Notes: generated by a model from the sequence alone, not told the origin. Shown: positions 53,861 to 62,653, counted from the first letter of the stretch. The stretch is DNA of 64,000 bases from Streptomyces sp. NBC_01214 (GCF_026340975.1 NZ_JAPEOS010000001.1:3195001-3259000), one strand, 5' to 3'. Translations and numbers: made by a program.

Positions 53861-53888
53861 CACGCGTCAGAAAGCACGCGTCAGAAAG
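53861..53888 (+). repeat. perfect tandem duplication of CACGCGTCAGAAAG
   Basis: Two 14-base copies abut at 53861-53874 and 53875-53888. They end just before the GAGGAAG box of the wecB gene and include the start of its leader. Confidence 0.85.
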
Positions 53889-53899
53889 TAGAGGAAGCC

Positions 53900-55096
53900 A
53901 TGCGTTCCGTCGCCGTAGTCCTCGGCACCCGGCCGGAGGCCATCAAGTTCGCGCCCGTCATCCGCGCCCTCCAGGACGACCCGCGCTTCGAGCCCGTCGT
54001 GATCTCCACCGGGCAGCACCGCCAGATGCTGGACGAGACCCTCGACGCCTTCGGCCTCACCGCCGACGTCGACCTGAAAGTGATGGCCCCCAAGCAGACC
54101 CTCTCCCAGGTCACCTACCGCTCGCTGCGCGGCCTGGAGGACTACTTCGCCACCGCACCCGCCGACGCCGTCCTGGTCCACGGTGACACCGCCACCACCC
54201 TCACCGGAGCCCTGGCCGGATTCCACCAGCGGATCCCCGTCGTCCACGTCGAGGCCGGACTGCGCAGCGGCCGGCTCGGCTCGCCCTTCCCCGAAGAGGG
54301 CAACAGACGGCTCGTCGCGCAGGTCGCCGCCCTCCACCTGGCCCCCACCCCCGGCAACCTGGCGAACCTGCTGCGCGAGGGCATCGCCGCCGACACGATC
54401 ACCGTCACCGGCAACACCGTCATCGACGCCCTGCGCTGGGCCAGCGGCCGCGCCGAGAGCTACGGCGACCCGGCCCTGGCCGACCTCGACCGCGACCCGC
54501 GCCGGATCGTCCTGGCCTCCGCGCACCGCCGCGAGGCCTGGCCGCACCTCCCGCAGATCGGCCGGGCCCTGGCCCGCATCGCCGACGAGCCCGGTGTGCG
54601 CGTCGTCGTCCCGCTGCACCGCAACCCCGTCGTCCGCGAGGCGCTCCTCCCGCACATCGGCAGCCACCCGAGCATCACCGTCGTCGACCCGCTGCCCTAC
54701 CTCAGCTTCTGCAAGCTCATGGGCCGTGCCGACGTCATCGTCTCGGACAGCAGCGGCAGCCAGGAGGAAGGGCCCGCGCTCGGCAAGCCCACGCTCGTCC
54801 TCGGCGACGTCACCGAGCGGTCCGAGGCCATCGTCGCCGGCACCGCCTGCCTCGTCGGAACGGCCACCGAGGGCATCGTCACCCGCACCCTGGCCCTGCT
54901 GCGCGACCGCGCCGAGTACGACCGGATGGCCACCGCCGCCAACCCGTACGGCGACGGACGGGCCACCGACCGCACGGTCGCCGCGCTCGCCCACTTCTTC
55001 GGCCTGGGCCCCGCGCCCGAGCCCTTCGTCCCCGACAGCGCCGTCGACGAGCTCAGCGTCGAGCTCGCCCGCACGGCCGACTTCGCCCGCACCTGA
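53900..55096 (+). CDS. wecB: non-hydrolysing UDP-GlcNAc 2-epimerase
   Basis: The 398-residue protein has the family features GTRPEAIKFAPV at the N-terminus, the VHGDTATTL loop, VVHVEAGLRSG, PEEGNRRLVAQ and DSSGSQEEGPALGKP, in order. It interconverts UDP-GlcNAc and UDP-ManNAc. The ATG at 53900 lies 6 bases after GAGGAAG. It begins a gene set with the cupin-like protein (22 bases on), the propeller protein and the acyltransferase, so UDP-ManNAc or a related sugar may be the starting material. Confidence 0.95.
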   Translation: MRSVAVVLGTRPEAIKFAPVIRALQDDPRFEPVVISTGQHRQMLDETLDAFGLTADVDLKVMAPKQTLSQVTYRSLRGLEDYFATAPADAVLVHGDTATTLTGALAGFHQRIPVVHVEAGLRSGRLGSPFPEEGNRRLVAQVAALHLAPTPGNLANLLREGIAADTITVTGNTVIDALRWASGRAESYGDPALADLDRDPRRIVLASAHRREAWPHLPQIGRALARIADEPGVRVVVPLHRNPVVREALLPHIGSHPSITVVDPLPYLSFCKLMGRADVIVSDSSGSQEEGPALGKPTLVLGDVTERSEAIVAGTACLVGTATEGIVTRTLALLRDRAEYDRMATAANPYGDGRATDRTVAALAHFFGLGPAPEPFVPDSAVDELSVELARTADFART

Positions 55097-55117
55097 ACCC
55101 CGGAGAGGAACCGCCGC

Positions 55118-55900
55118 ATGAGCGCCACCCCGTCCGCCGTCGAACGCCCGCTGAACTTCAGCACCCCGTACCTGAGGGCCGCGCTCGTCCGCGACGCCGT
55201 GGACTACACCGTCGAAGGCCGCACCATCGTCGTCAACCCCGGCGTGACGCCCGTGACCATCGCGGAGGAGCCGCGCAAGACCATCCCCCCGCTCTCCTCG
55301 ACCGTCCTCGCCGACACCCGCATCGAGAAGGCCGACGCGCTCCTCCTCCTGCGCACCGCCCCCGACGGCACCGACATCACCGGCATCACCGCGGAACCCG
55401 GCTGGTCCCACCTCGCCGACCTCCTCGGCCCCGGCGAATTCCCCCGCGAGACCGCCCTGTACCGCAGCCCCCAGGACGACATCAACACCGTCCTGTTCGA
55501 CCCGGCCCACGTACTCGGCGAGCGCGCGAGCGCCATGGACCTGCGCGAGTTCAACGTCCGCGCCAACCTGTGGTTCTCGCCCGCCGGAACCGACTGCGCC
55601 GTCCACAACAGCCACGACTTCATCGAGGTCCACACCCAGGTCCACGGCCTGGGCCGGATGCAGCGCTTCCGGGACCGCGACCACGCCTCGCTCTACCAGG
55701 ACGTCCTGATGAGCCCCGGCTACACCACCCCGGACCCGTTCTGCGCCACCGGTCCCCAGTGCACCTACCACTACCCCTGGCACCAGTACCGGGCCGACAC
55801 CGACTGCATCTGGCTCGCCATCGAGTACCACCCCGTACCCCGCGCGCTGCGCACCCTCCGCCCCGCGACCGTCCTCACCTCCCTGGAGAACCACTCATGA
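55118..55900 (+). CDS. cupin-like protein, possible C-terminal half of a split aldos-2-ulose-dehydratase-like enzyme
   Basis: The 260-residue protein has several His and acidic residues in a cupin-like pattern: DCAVHNSHDFIEVHTQVHG at about 165-183 and YPWHQYRADTDCIWLAIEYH near 225-245. These resemble metal-binding strands of the cupin part I recall from fungal aldos-2-ulose dehydratase. GGAGAGGAA lies 8 bases before the ATG at 55118. Its stop overlaps the next start (ATGA), so the two proteins are probably made in equal amounts and may form a complex. Function is inferred; no search was possible. Confidence 0.55.
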   Translation: MSATPSAVERPLNFSTPYLRAALVRDAVDYTVEGRTIVVNPGVTPVTIAEEPRKTIPPLSSTVLADTRIEKADALLLLRTAPDGTDITGITAEPGWSHLADLLGPGEFPRETALYRSPQDDINTVLFDPAHVLGERASAMDLREFNVRANLWFSPAGTDCAVHNSHDFIEVHTQVHGLGRMQRFRDRDHASLYQDVLMSPGYTTPDPFCATGPQCTYHYPWHQYRADTDCIWLAIEYHPVPRALRTLRPATVLTSLENHS

Positions 55901-57150
55901 CCACCACCGGCACCGGCAAGAACCCCGAGACCGTCCTGCGCGCCCCGAAGTTCACCGCCGAGGTGGTGGCCGACCAGCTCCGCGACGGCTACTGGCTGGA
56001 GGCACCCGACATCAACGGGGACGGCAAGCCCGACCTGTTCGGCTACGGGCTGCGGCTCGGCGAGATCTACTGGTACGCCAACGACGGCGACTGGACCCGC
56101 CGGCTGATAGCCGACCGCATCAAGATGCCCGTCGGCGCCGACTTCGCCGACGTCAGCGGCAACGGCCACCCCGACGTCATCGTCTGCTACGACCTCTACG
56201 GCCCGATCGGCACGATCCACGACGCCAACACCGAAGGCGGCAAGATCGACTGGCTGGAGAACCCGGGCACCCCCGACAAGGATGAGTCGCGCTGGAAGCG
56301 CCACTACGTCGGCCGCGCCACCGGTATGCACCGCCTGCGCGCCGGCCACTTCACCCGCACCGACCGGCTCCAGATCATCGGCCTGCCGATTGTCGCCAAG
56401 GAGGACGTCCACGCCGTCCTGCCCGTCGTGCTGTTCACCCAGCCCGACGACGTGCACACGGCCGAGGAGTGGCCGATGACCGTCATCGACGACAGCCACT
56501 TCCGGATGATCCACGGCGCCGAGAAGAAGCAGGGCCTGGTCCCCGGCTCCGACCTCGAATCCCTGCTGCTGGCCTCCGACGAGGGCGTCACCTGGCTCTG
56601 GTTCGACGAAGCCCGCCAGGAGTGGGTCCGCGAGCTGATCGGCACGGGCGAGCTCACCCAGTTCGAGCAGACCGGCTTCCGCGGCAGCGGCGACCTCAAC
56701 GCGGGCCGGCTCGGCGACGACCCGATGGCGTACGTCGCCGCCATCGAGCCCTTCCACGGCAACACGGTGGCCGTCTACACCAAGGCCGAGGGCGGCGAGG
56801 GCTGGAACCGCGTCCTGCTCGACGTGTACGGCGACCCCAACGAGAACGGCGAGGGCCCCGGCCACCAGATCGTCTGCGCCGACTTCGACGGCGACGGCGA
56901 CGAGGAGTTCCTCGTGGCCCTGCGCGGACCGTGGCCCTGGCAGGGCGTCATGTACTACAAGGCGATCGACGCGGCCAACGGCGTCTGGGCCAAGTGGCGG
57001 GTCTCCGAGGAGTCCGTCGCCCGCATCGCCACGGCCGACTTCAACGGGGACGGCCGCCTGGACTTCGCGACCATCGCGTACTCCGTCCAGAACTACTACG
57101 TGGCCAAGGACGCCAAGCTCATGGTCTACCGCAACGAGATCGACCAGTAG
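55897..57150 (+). CDS. VCBS/FG-GAP beta-propeller protein, aldos-2-ulose-dehydratase-like
   Basis: The 417-residue protein has no signal peptide. It holds FG-GAP/VCBS repeats with calcium-type DINGDGKPDLFGYGL, DVSGNGHPDVIVCYD, DFDGDGDEEFLVAL and DFNGDGRLDFATIAY loops, typical of a seven-bladed propeller. The first repeats, with GYWLEAPDINGDG and EIYWYANDG, resemble my memory of the propeller of fungal aldos-2-ulose dehydratase, in which propeller and cupin lie in one chain. Here they are adjacent genes joined by ATGA. The pair may dehydrate or isomerise a keto- or anhydro-sugar made from the epimerase product. Confidence 0.6.
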   Translation: MTTTGTGKNPETVLRAPKFTAEVVADQLRDGYWLEAPDINGDGKPDLFGYGLRLGEIYWYANDGDWTRRLIADRIKMPVGADFADVSGNGHPDVIVCYDLYGPIGTIHDANTEGGKIDWLENPGTPDKDESRWKRHYVGRATGMHRLRAGHFTRTDRLQIIGLPIVAKEDVHAVLPVVLFTQPDDVHTAEEWPMTVIDDSHFRMIHGAEKKQGLVPGSDLESLLLASDEGVTWLWFDEARQEWVRELIGTGELTQFEQTGFRGSGDLNAGRLGDDPMAYVAAIEPFHGNTVAVYTKAEGGEGWNRVLLDVYGDPNENGEGPGHQIVCADFDGDGDEEFLVALRGPWPWQGVMYYKAIDAANGVWAKWRVSEESVARIATADFNGDGRLDFATIAYSVQNYYVAKDAKLMVYRNEIDQ

Positions 57151-57189
57151 CGGGTGTCCGCGCCGGGCCCGGCGCCCGCGCCGGCCCGC

Positions 57190-57250
57190 ACGGGCCCCGC
57201 GCCCCGCGCCCCCGCGCCCTGAGACCCGCGCCCCGCGCCCCGAGACCCGA
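57190..57250 (+). repeat. low-complexity GCGCCCC-rich stretch
   Basis: Repeats of GCGCCCCGCGCCC and GAGACCCG fill the spacer before the acyltransferase gene. No gene is visible in 57151-57392. Confidence 0.6.
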
Positions 57251-57392
57251 CGGTCAGTACCGCCCTTCGCGACGCCCGCACGGGCGTCCAGCACGCCGCC
57301 CGGGACCGTGCCCCCACCGCACGGCGGACCACGGCCCCGGCGGCCGTCCTTCACGAACCTCTTCCGCACCTCTTCCGAAAGAGCGATTCCCT

Positions 57393-58616
57393 GTGGCCTC
57401 CACGACGTCCCCCGACGCCGCGAAGCGGGCGAAGCTGCCCTCACTGACCGGCCTGCGGTTCTTCGCCGCGCTCTCCGTCTTCTTCTTCCACTCGTCCCTG
57501 ACCGACTCCCCGATCCCGCCGAACGCGCCCATCAACCCCTTCGCCGACGCCACCGTCGCCGACTGGTTCTCCACCGCCTTCGGCAAGGCCGGCTACCTGG
57601 GGGTCTCCTTCTTCTTCGTCCTCTCGGGCTTCGTCCTCGCCTGGGCCGCCAAGCCCGGCGAGCGCGTCACCGCCTTCCTCCGCCGCCGGCTGCTGAAGAT
57701 CTTCCCCAACCACGTCGTCGTCTTCGCCGCCGCGATGGTCCTCTTCGCCGGCTCGGCCGTCACCGGCGTCGCCGACTGGCTCCCGAACCTCTTCCTCATC
57801 CACACCTGGTGGCCGCAGCCCACCGTCAACCTCAGCGTCAACCCGCCCAGTTGGTCCCTCGGCAGCGAGCTGCTCTTCTACATGCTCTTCCCGGCCCTCA
57901 TCGTTGCGATCCGGCGGCTCCGCGGCCGGACCGCCCTGTGGGGCTGGAGCGCCGCGATGGTCGCCGGGATGGTCGCCCTCCAGCTGATCGCCACCTACTT
58001 CGTCCCCGACACCCCGAAGTCCACCATCACGCCGATCTCCGGGATGCAGTTCTGGTTCGGCTACCTGCTCCCGGCCGGCCGCCTCTTCGAGTTCGTCCTC
58101 GGCATCCTGCTCGCCCGGATCGTCCTTTCGGGACTGTGGCCGCGCCGCGTCGGCTTCGGCGTCTCCCTCGTGCTCACGGTCCTCGGCTACGCCGCCGCGC
58201 TCGTCGCCCCGTTCCAGTACGGATTCGTCGTCGCGACGATCATCCCGGTCGCCGCGCTCATCGGAGCCACCGCACAGGCCGACGTGGACGACCGGGCCAC
58301 CTTCCTGCGCAGCCGTCCCATGGTGTGGCTGGGCGAGGTGTCGTTCGGCTTCTACCTCGTCCAGGGCGTCACGATCTTCTACCTGCGCTCGCTGCTGGGC
58401 GAGCACACCTACGGCGTCCCCGTAGCCCTGCTGGTGATCGCCGGCTTCTTCGCCGCCTCGCTGCTGGGCGGCTGGCTCCTCTTCCGCTTCGTGGAGATGC
58501 CCGCCATGCGCCGCTTCGGCCGCGCCAGGACCCGTACGCCGTCCACTGCGGTCCCCGCCCCGGCCCGCGAGCCTTCGGGTGACCGGACCCCGGTCACCGC
58601 GGCCGCCCGGGACTGA
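57393..58616 (+). CDS. acyltransferase 3 (OafA-type) membrane protein
   Basis: The 407-residue protein has about ten membrane helices and the acyltransferase-3 signature LRFFAALSVFFFHS with its His at about residue 33, then FFFVLSGFVLAW and the NPPSWSLGSELLFYMLFPA loop. Such enzymes O-acylate sugars or secondary metabolites at the membrane. The GTG at 57393 has a weak GAAAGAGCG box. It probably ends the epimerase/cupin/propeller set and could acylate its product. A terminator for it lies inside the convergent XRE gene. Confidence 0.85.
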   Translation: MASTTSPDAAKRAKLPSLTGLRFFAALSVFFFHSSLTDSPIPPNAPINPFADATVADWFSTAFGKAGYLGVSFFFVLSGFVLAWAAKPGERVTAFLRRRLLKIFPNHVVVFAAAMVLFAGSAVTGVADWLPNLFLIHTWWPQPTVNLSVNPPSWSLGSELLFYMLFPALIVAIRRLRGRTALWGWSAAMVAGMVALQLIATYFVPDTPKSTITPISGMQFWFGYLLPAGRLFEFVLGILLARIVLSGLWPRRVGFGVSLVLTVLGYAAALVAPFQYGFVVATIIPVAALIGATAQADVDDRATFLRSRPMVWLGEVSFGFYLVQGVTIFYLRSLLGEHTYGVPVALLVIAGFFAASLLGGWLLFRFVEMPAMRRFGRARTRTPSTAVPAPAREPSGDRTPVTAAARD

Positions 58617-58625
58617 CCCGCCGCC

Positions 58626-59558
58626 CTACCGCTCCCCGCTCCACCGCTCCCCGCCCGCGTCGGCATCCGCCGACGCGGGCTTCGGGTTTTCGTTCCCCGC
58701 CGCCGCAGCACCGGCGGTCAGGCTCGACAGCATGCGCAGGGCGGCGTCGGAGGGGGAGGATTCGGGGGCGCTGTAGAGCAGCATCCGGTGGTTGGTGCCG
58801 TCGGTGAGGTGCAGGTTCTCGAAATCGAGGGTCAGCGGGCCCACGACCGGGTGGTGCAGGGTCTTGGTACCGACCGTGCAGTCCCGTACGGGGTGCTTCG
58901 ACCACAGCGAGGCGAAGTCGGGGCTCTGCAGCATGAGCGCCCCGATGAGCTCGGCGAGCGCGCGGTCCTCCGGATTGCGCCCGGCGACCAGGCGCAGGGC
59001 CGCCAGGGCGACCCGGGCCTCGCTCTTCCAGTCCGTGTAGAGCTCCCGGGTGTGCGGATCCAGGAACAGCATCCGCGTGAGGTTCGGGCGTACGGACGGG
59101 TCGTCGGGGCTCGCGATGTCGACGTGCCCCGCGAGCAGGGCGTGCCCGAGCGGGTTCCAGGTGAGCACGTTGTTGCGGCCGTCCAGGACGACCGCCGGGA
59201 CCTGCGGCATCGCGGCGATCAGCCGGCGCGTGGTGTCACGGGCGTACTCGGGGCGCGGCGACTGGGCCCGCTTGGCGCGCGGCGGCCGGGCGAGGTTCAG
59301 CAGGTGCGCGTGCTCGTCCGGGGTCAGCCGCAGGGCGCGGGCCAGGGCGTCCAGGACGCTGTCCGAGGCGTTCGTGCTCTGCCCCTGCTCCAGGTGGGTG
59401 TAGTAGGTGATGCTCACGCCGGCCAGGAGGGCGAGCTCCTCGCGCCGCAGCCCGGGCACCCGCCGGCGGGTGCCGTGGGAGGGGAGCCCGACGTCCTCGG
59501 GCTGGAGCTGGGCGCGACGAGTGCGGAGGAATTCGCCCAGGGCAGTCGGTGTGTCCAT
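58626..59558 (-). CDS. XRE regulator with MmyB-like domain
   Basis: The 310-residue protein is a paralogue in build of the 35806 gene: HTH with GLRREELALLAGVSITYYTHLEQG, then the MmyB-like sensor (RNNVLTWNPLGHALL, ASLWSKHPVRDCTVGTKTL, GPLTLDFENLHL). The Pro/Ser/Asp-rich tail is variable and overlaps a terminator for the opposite strand. No ribosome-binding site is clear before ATG 59558. It is divergent from MFS copy 2 with 168 bases between, so it likely controls that exporter. Confidence 0.88.
   Translation of the reverse strand: MDTPTALGEFLRTRRAQLQPEDVGLPSHGTRRRVPGLRREELALLAGVSITYYTHLEQGQSTNASDSVLDALARALRLTPDEHAHLLNLARPPRAKRAQSPRPEYARDTTRRLIAAMPQVPAVVLDGRNNVLTWNPLGHALLAGHVDIASPDDPSVRPNLTRMLFLDPHTRELYTDWKSEARVALAALRLVAGRNPEDRALAELIGALMLQSPDFASLWSKHPVRDCTVGTKTLHHPVVGPLTLDFENLHLTDGTNHRMLLYSAPESSPSDAALRMLSSLTAGAAAAGNENPKPASADADAGGERWSGER
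58653..58680 (+). terminator. terminator inside the 3' end of the convergent XRE gene
   Basis: GCCCGCGTCGGC pairs exactly with GCCGACGCGGGC around ATCC and is followed by TTCGGGTTTTCG, a canonical layout for rightward transcripts. It lies within the XRE coding region, encoding part of its variable tail. Confidence 0.75.
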
Positions 59559-59682
59559 GCGTTCCAGTGTGCCGGGGGAGGGCGCCGGACGGGGCCCGTG
59601 AAGGTGGCCCTGGGAGTGCTAGCTTGCCCGGCGCCAGCACAACCAGGGGGCTGGGTAACCCTCTCCGACCGGTCCAGAGTCG

Positions 59683-59707
59683 ATGACGCAACAGCTCGTT
59701 GCGTGAT
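59683..59707. promoter_or_regulatory. inverted repeat in the MFS copy 2 leader
   Basis: GATGACGCAAC (59683-59693 area) and GTTGCGTGATC form an 11-base inverted repeat with one mismatch around AGCTC, 20 bases before the start. It could be the operator of the adjacent XRE regulator. Confidence 0.55.
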
Positions 59708-59726
59708 CGAGAGGAAGTGTGGGGCG

Positions 59727-61136
59727 ATGTCGGTCGTCGAGGGTGCGCGGGTCGATACGGGAACGGAGGGGCCCGTTCGTTTGGACGGGCGTCTGAAGTT
59801 GGTGTTGGTGGTGCTGCTGGTGGCGCAGTTCATGCTGGCGGTTGATTTCTCGATTTTGAACGTGGCGTTGCCGGTGATCGGTGACGGGCTGGGTTTCTCG
59901 TTGTCGAACCTGCAGTGGATCGCGACGTCGTTCGCGTTGTGTGCTGCGGGTTTCACCCTGTTGTTCGGCAGGGTGGCTGACCTGTTCGGGCGTCGTCGGT
60001 TGTTCCTCGTCGGGTTGGCGGTGCTGGGCCTGTCGTCTCTGGCGGGTGGTTTGGCGAACAGTCCGGAGATGCTGCTGGTGGCGCGCGTGTTCCAGGGTTT
60101 GGCGACGGCTGCGGTGACGCCGGCCGGGCTTTCGCTGCTGACGACGTCGTTCCCCGAGGGGCCGCTGCGTCAGAAGGCGCTGGGTCTGAACGGTGCGTTG
60201 ATGTCGGCGGGGTTCACGACGGGCGCGATCCTGGGCGGTGTTCTGACGGATCTGCTGTCGTGGCGGTGGGCGTTCTTCATCAATGTGCCGGTGGCGTTGG
60301 CGGTGTTGTTCATTGCTCCGGCGGTGATCAAGGAGTCGCGTCCGTCGGTGCGTCCGAAGCTGGACCTGCCGGGGGCTACGGCGGTCACATTGGGTCTGCT
60401 CGCGTTGATCTACGGGCTGACGCAGGCGGGTGAGCACGGTTGGGGTGCGCCGTCAGCGCTGGGCTGGCTGGCCGCGGGTGTGGTGCTGCTGGTCGTCTTC
60501 TACGCCATCGAGTCGAAGAGCTCGGCCCCGCTGGTGCCGGTTTCGGTGTTGAAGAAGAAGACGGTGGCGTGGGGCAACATCGCGGGTCTGATCGCGTTCC
60601 TCACCGAGACCAGCCTGGTCTTCCTGATGACGCTCTACCTGCAGGAGGTCCTGGACTTCTCCCCGCTGACGGCGGGTCTGTCGTTCGGTGTGTTGGGTAT
60701 CGGCACGGTGATCGGTGGTTCGTTCGCTCCGCGGGTGATCGGTGCAGTGGGAACGCGGTCGACGCTGATCATCGGTGGTGTGCTGCAGGCGGTGGCGACG
60801 TTGAGTCTGGTGGCGCTGGGCGAGACGTCGGCGTCGATGTGGCTGCTGCTGGTCGCGACGTTCGCGGGTGGTGTGGGCAACATGCTGGTGATCGTCGGGT
60901 TCATGGTGACGGCGACGACGGGTCTGCCGGATCACGAGCAGGGTATGGCGACGGGTCTGGCGACGATGACGCAGCAGGTCGGCATCACGATGGGTACGCC
61001 GATCATGTCGGCGATCGCCGCGGCCAACACCGACATCCATGACGGGATCACGACCGCGGTCATCGTGAACACCGCGATCGTCCTGGTCGGCACCCTCACC
61101 ACCGTCCTCTTCCTCCGCACCAAGCAGCCCAGCTGA
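59727..61136 (+). CDS. MFS transporter, DHA2/EmrB type, copy 2
   Basis: The 469-residue product matches copy 1 (48239-49690) nearly residue for residue apart from the N-terminal tail, scattered changes and the last ten residues. The same 14-helix DHA2 layout and VDFSILNVALPVI motif are present. At DNA level the first 170 and last 700 bases are almost identical to copy 1, while the middle differs at many silent sites. The ATG at 59727 has GAGAGGA 11 bases upstream. It carries its own operator and neighbouring XRE regulator, unlike copy 1. Confidence 0.9.
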   Translation: MSVVEGARVDTGTEGPVRLDGRLKLVLVVLLVAQFMLAVDFSILNVALPVIGDGLGFSLSNLQWIATSFALCAAGFTLLFGRVADLFGRRRLFLVGLAVLGLSSLAGGLANSPEMLLVARVFQGLATAAVTPAGLSLLTTSFPEGPLRQKALGLNGALMSAGFTTGAILGGVLTDLLSWRWAFFINVPVALAVLFIAPAVIKESRPSVRPKLDLPGATAVTLGLLALIYGLTQAGEHGWGAPSALGWLAAGVVLLVVFYAIESKSSAPLVPVSVLKKKTVAWGNIAGLIAFLTETSLVFLMTLYLQEVLDFSPLTAGLSFGVLGIGTVIGGSFAPRVIGAVGTRSTLIIGGVLQAVATLSLVALGETSASMWLLLVATFAGGVGNMLVIVGFMVTATTGLPDHEQGMATGLATMTQQVGITMGTPIMSAIAAANTDIHDGITTAVIVNTAIVLVGTLTTVLFLRTKQPS

Positions 61137-61248
61137 CGAAGTGTGCGCCTCCACTAAGGCAACTCCGCCTTGTGACGGCCCTGCCCCGGCCGCGAACGTT
61201 GGCCCCGGGCCCGGCGCGAGCGCCGGCTACCGATGGAAAGGAACCCCG

Positions 61249-62130
61249 ATGGCCACACCCACCGTCGTCAGCTGGGAGCAGGTGTCCGTGCCCACCCCGT
61301 CCGGGCCCCTTCCGGCCCGGGCGTACCGGCCCGGCACCGCTTCACCGCAGGGTTGGCTGGTGTGGGCCCACGGGGGCAGTTGGCGTGCCGGATCCGCCCA
61401 GGACTGGCACGGCGCCACCGCCGAACTCGCCCGCCACTCCGGCTTCGGGGTGGTGAGCGTGGACTACCGGCTGGCCCCCGAGGTACGCCACCCGGCCATG
61501 GTCGAGGACATCCTGTCCGCCCTGACCTGGGCCGGGGAACAGCCGGACGGGTCCGCCGGAGCCCCGTCCGTGCCGCCCGCCCCGCCCGTCCTCGCCGTCG
61601 GCGGGGACAGCGCCGGCGGCACCCTCGCCGCCTCGGCCGCCCTCGTCTGCCGCGACCGCGGGGTGCCGCTGGCCGCACAGGTACTGGCGTACCCGCCGCT
61701 GGACCCCGGCTGCGCGGCGGCCTCGTACCACCGCTTCCCGGACATGTTCCCCACGGCCTCCTACCTGATGGCCGCCTGGCAGGACTACCGGCACCCGGGC
61801 CGGCCGGTCGCCGCGGACGGCACACGGCTCCACAGCACCCCCTTCGAAGCCGCCGACCTGCGCGGACTCGCACCGGCCGTGATGGCCACCGGTGACCTCG
61901 ACCCCGTCAGCGACGACGTGCACCATTACGGGCGCCTGCTGCGGGCTGCCGGGGTGGAGGTCGCCCTACGGGAGTTCCGGCAGACGGGTCACGGGGCGTT
62001 CCTCCAGCCCGGCCGCGGCCCGGGCGGGCACCCGACGGCGTCGATGCGCGGCTGGCTGGGACTGGCCCTGCGCCGGCTCACCTCACCGCACGACGCCGAA
62101 ACCCTCCCCCCTTCCCCTCCATGGAGCTGA
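61249..62130 (+). CDS. alpha/beta hydrolase, HSL-like esterase/lipase
   Basis: The 293-residue protein has the hormone-sensitive-lipase features: AHGGSW (HGG oxyanion motif) near residue 41, nucleophile Ser in GGDSAGGT, an Asp in GDLDPVSDD and His in TGHGAF. It hydrolyses a small ester. GGAAAGGAA lies 6 bases before the ATG. It begins a three-gene group with the unknown protein (1-base gap) and the luciferase-like oxidoreductase (13-base gap). Confidence 0.92.
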   Translation: MATPTVVSWEQVSVPTPSGPLPARAYRPGTASPQGWLVWAHGGSWRAGSAQDWHGATAELARHSGFGVVSVDYRLAPEVRHPAMVEDILSALTWAGEQPDGSAGAPSVPPAPPVLAVGGDSAGGTLAASAALVCRDRGVPLAAQVLAYPPLDPGCAAASYHRFPDMFPTASYLMAAWQDYRHPGRPVAADGTRLHSTPFEAADLRGLAPAVMATGDLDPVSDDVHHYGRLLRAAGVEVALREFRQTGHGAFLQPGRGPGGHPTASMRGWLGLALRRLTSPHDAETLPPSPPWS

Positions 62131-62131
62131 C

Positions 62132-62653
62132 ATGACCACCACCGACGTCCCCAACCTCGACGCCCTGCTGCGCCACTTCGCCGACCTGCGCGACGGCATC
62201 CACGGCGGTTCCGTCTCCCGCCCCGACAAGGAGGAGCACTTCCGTACCGCCGCCCGCCTGCTGGACCCGTACGCACGCCGGGCGCTCGGCGAGCTCAACG
62301 ACGAACTGCTCCTCGGACAGGGCGTGATCGACGCCAGTGGCGTCCAACGGGCCGACGACCGGAGCCTCTTCCACGCCTGGACCCTGTGGTGGGACGAGCA
62401 GTCGGCCGCCGACATCCCGCCCGTGACGCTGTACGCGCACTACGGAGCCTCCTTCCACCACCCGCACCTGCGCGGCGCGACGGTCTCCGAATGGCCGCTG
62501 AACGTCTTCGACGACGCACAGGCCGCCGCCGAACTGCCCACCCTGCGCGCGATCGCCGCCGCGGACCTCCACAACCTGGTCTTCGAACGGGACTTCAGGA
62601 TCGTGCCCGCGACCGTGGCGGGCGCCACCGGTCTCCCCGCCCACCAGCACTGA
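62132..62653 (+). CDS. protein of unknown function
   Basis: The 173-residue soluble protein is not recognised. It has an N-terminal helical part (LDALLRHFADLRDGIHGGSV, LDPYARRALGELNDELLLGQG) and a C-terminal part with several aromatic/His residues (LYAHYGASFHHPHLRGATVSEWP). The ATG at 62132 is 1 base after the hydrolase stop, with GGAG 6 bases upstream, so it is translated with its neighbours. A His cluster (HHPHL) could bind metal, but this is a guess. Confidence 0.75.
   Translation: MTTTDVPNLDALLRHFADLRDGIHGGSVSRPDKEEHFRTAARLLDPYARRALGELNDELLLGQGVIDASGVQRADDRSLFHAWTLWWDEQSAADIPPVTLYAHYGASFHHPHLRGATVSEWPLNVFDDAQAAAELPTLRAIAAADLHNLVFERDFRIVPATVAGATGLPAHQH

Noticed and set aside
53867..57444. 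Long minus-strand frames opposite wecB, cupin and propeller genes
   Set aside because: Low-complexity Gly/Val/Asp text without start sites; the plus-strand genes have domains, ribosome-binding sites and an ATGA coupling.
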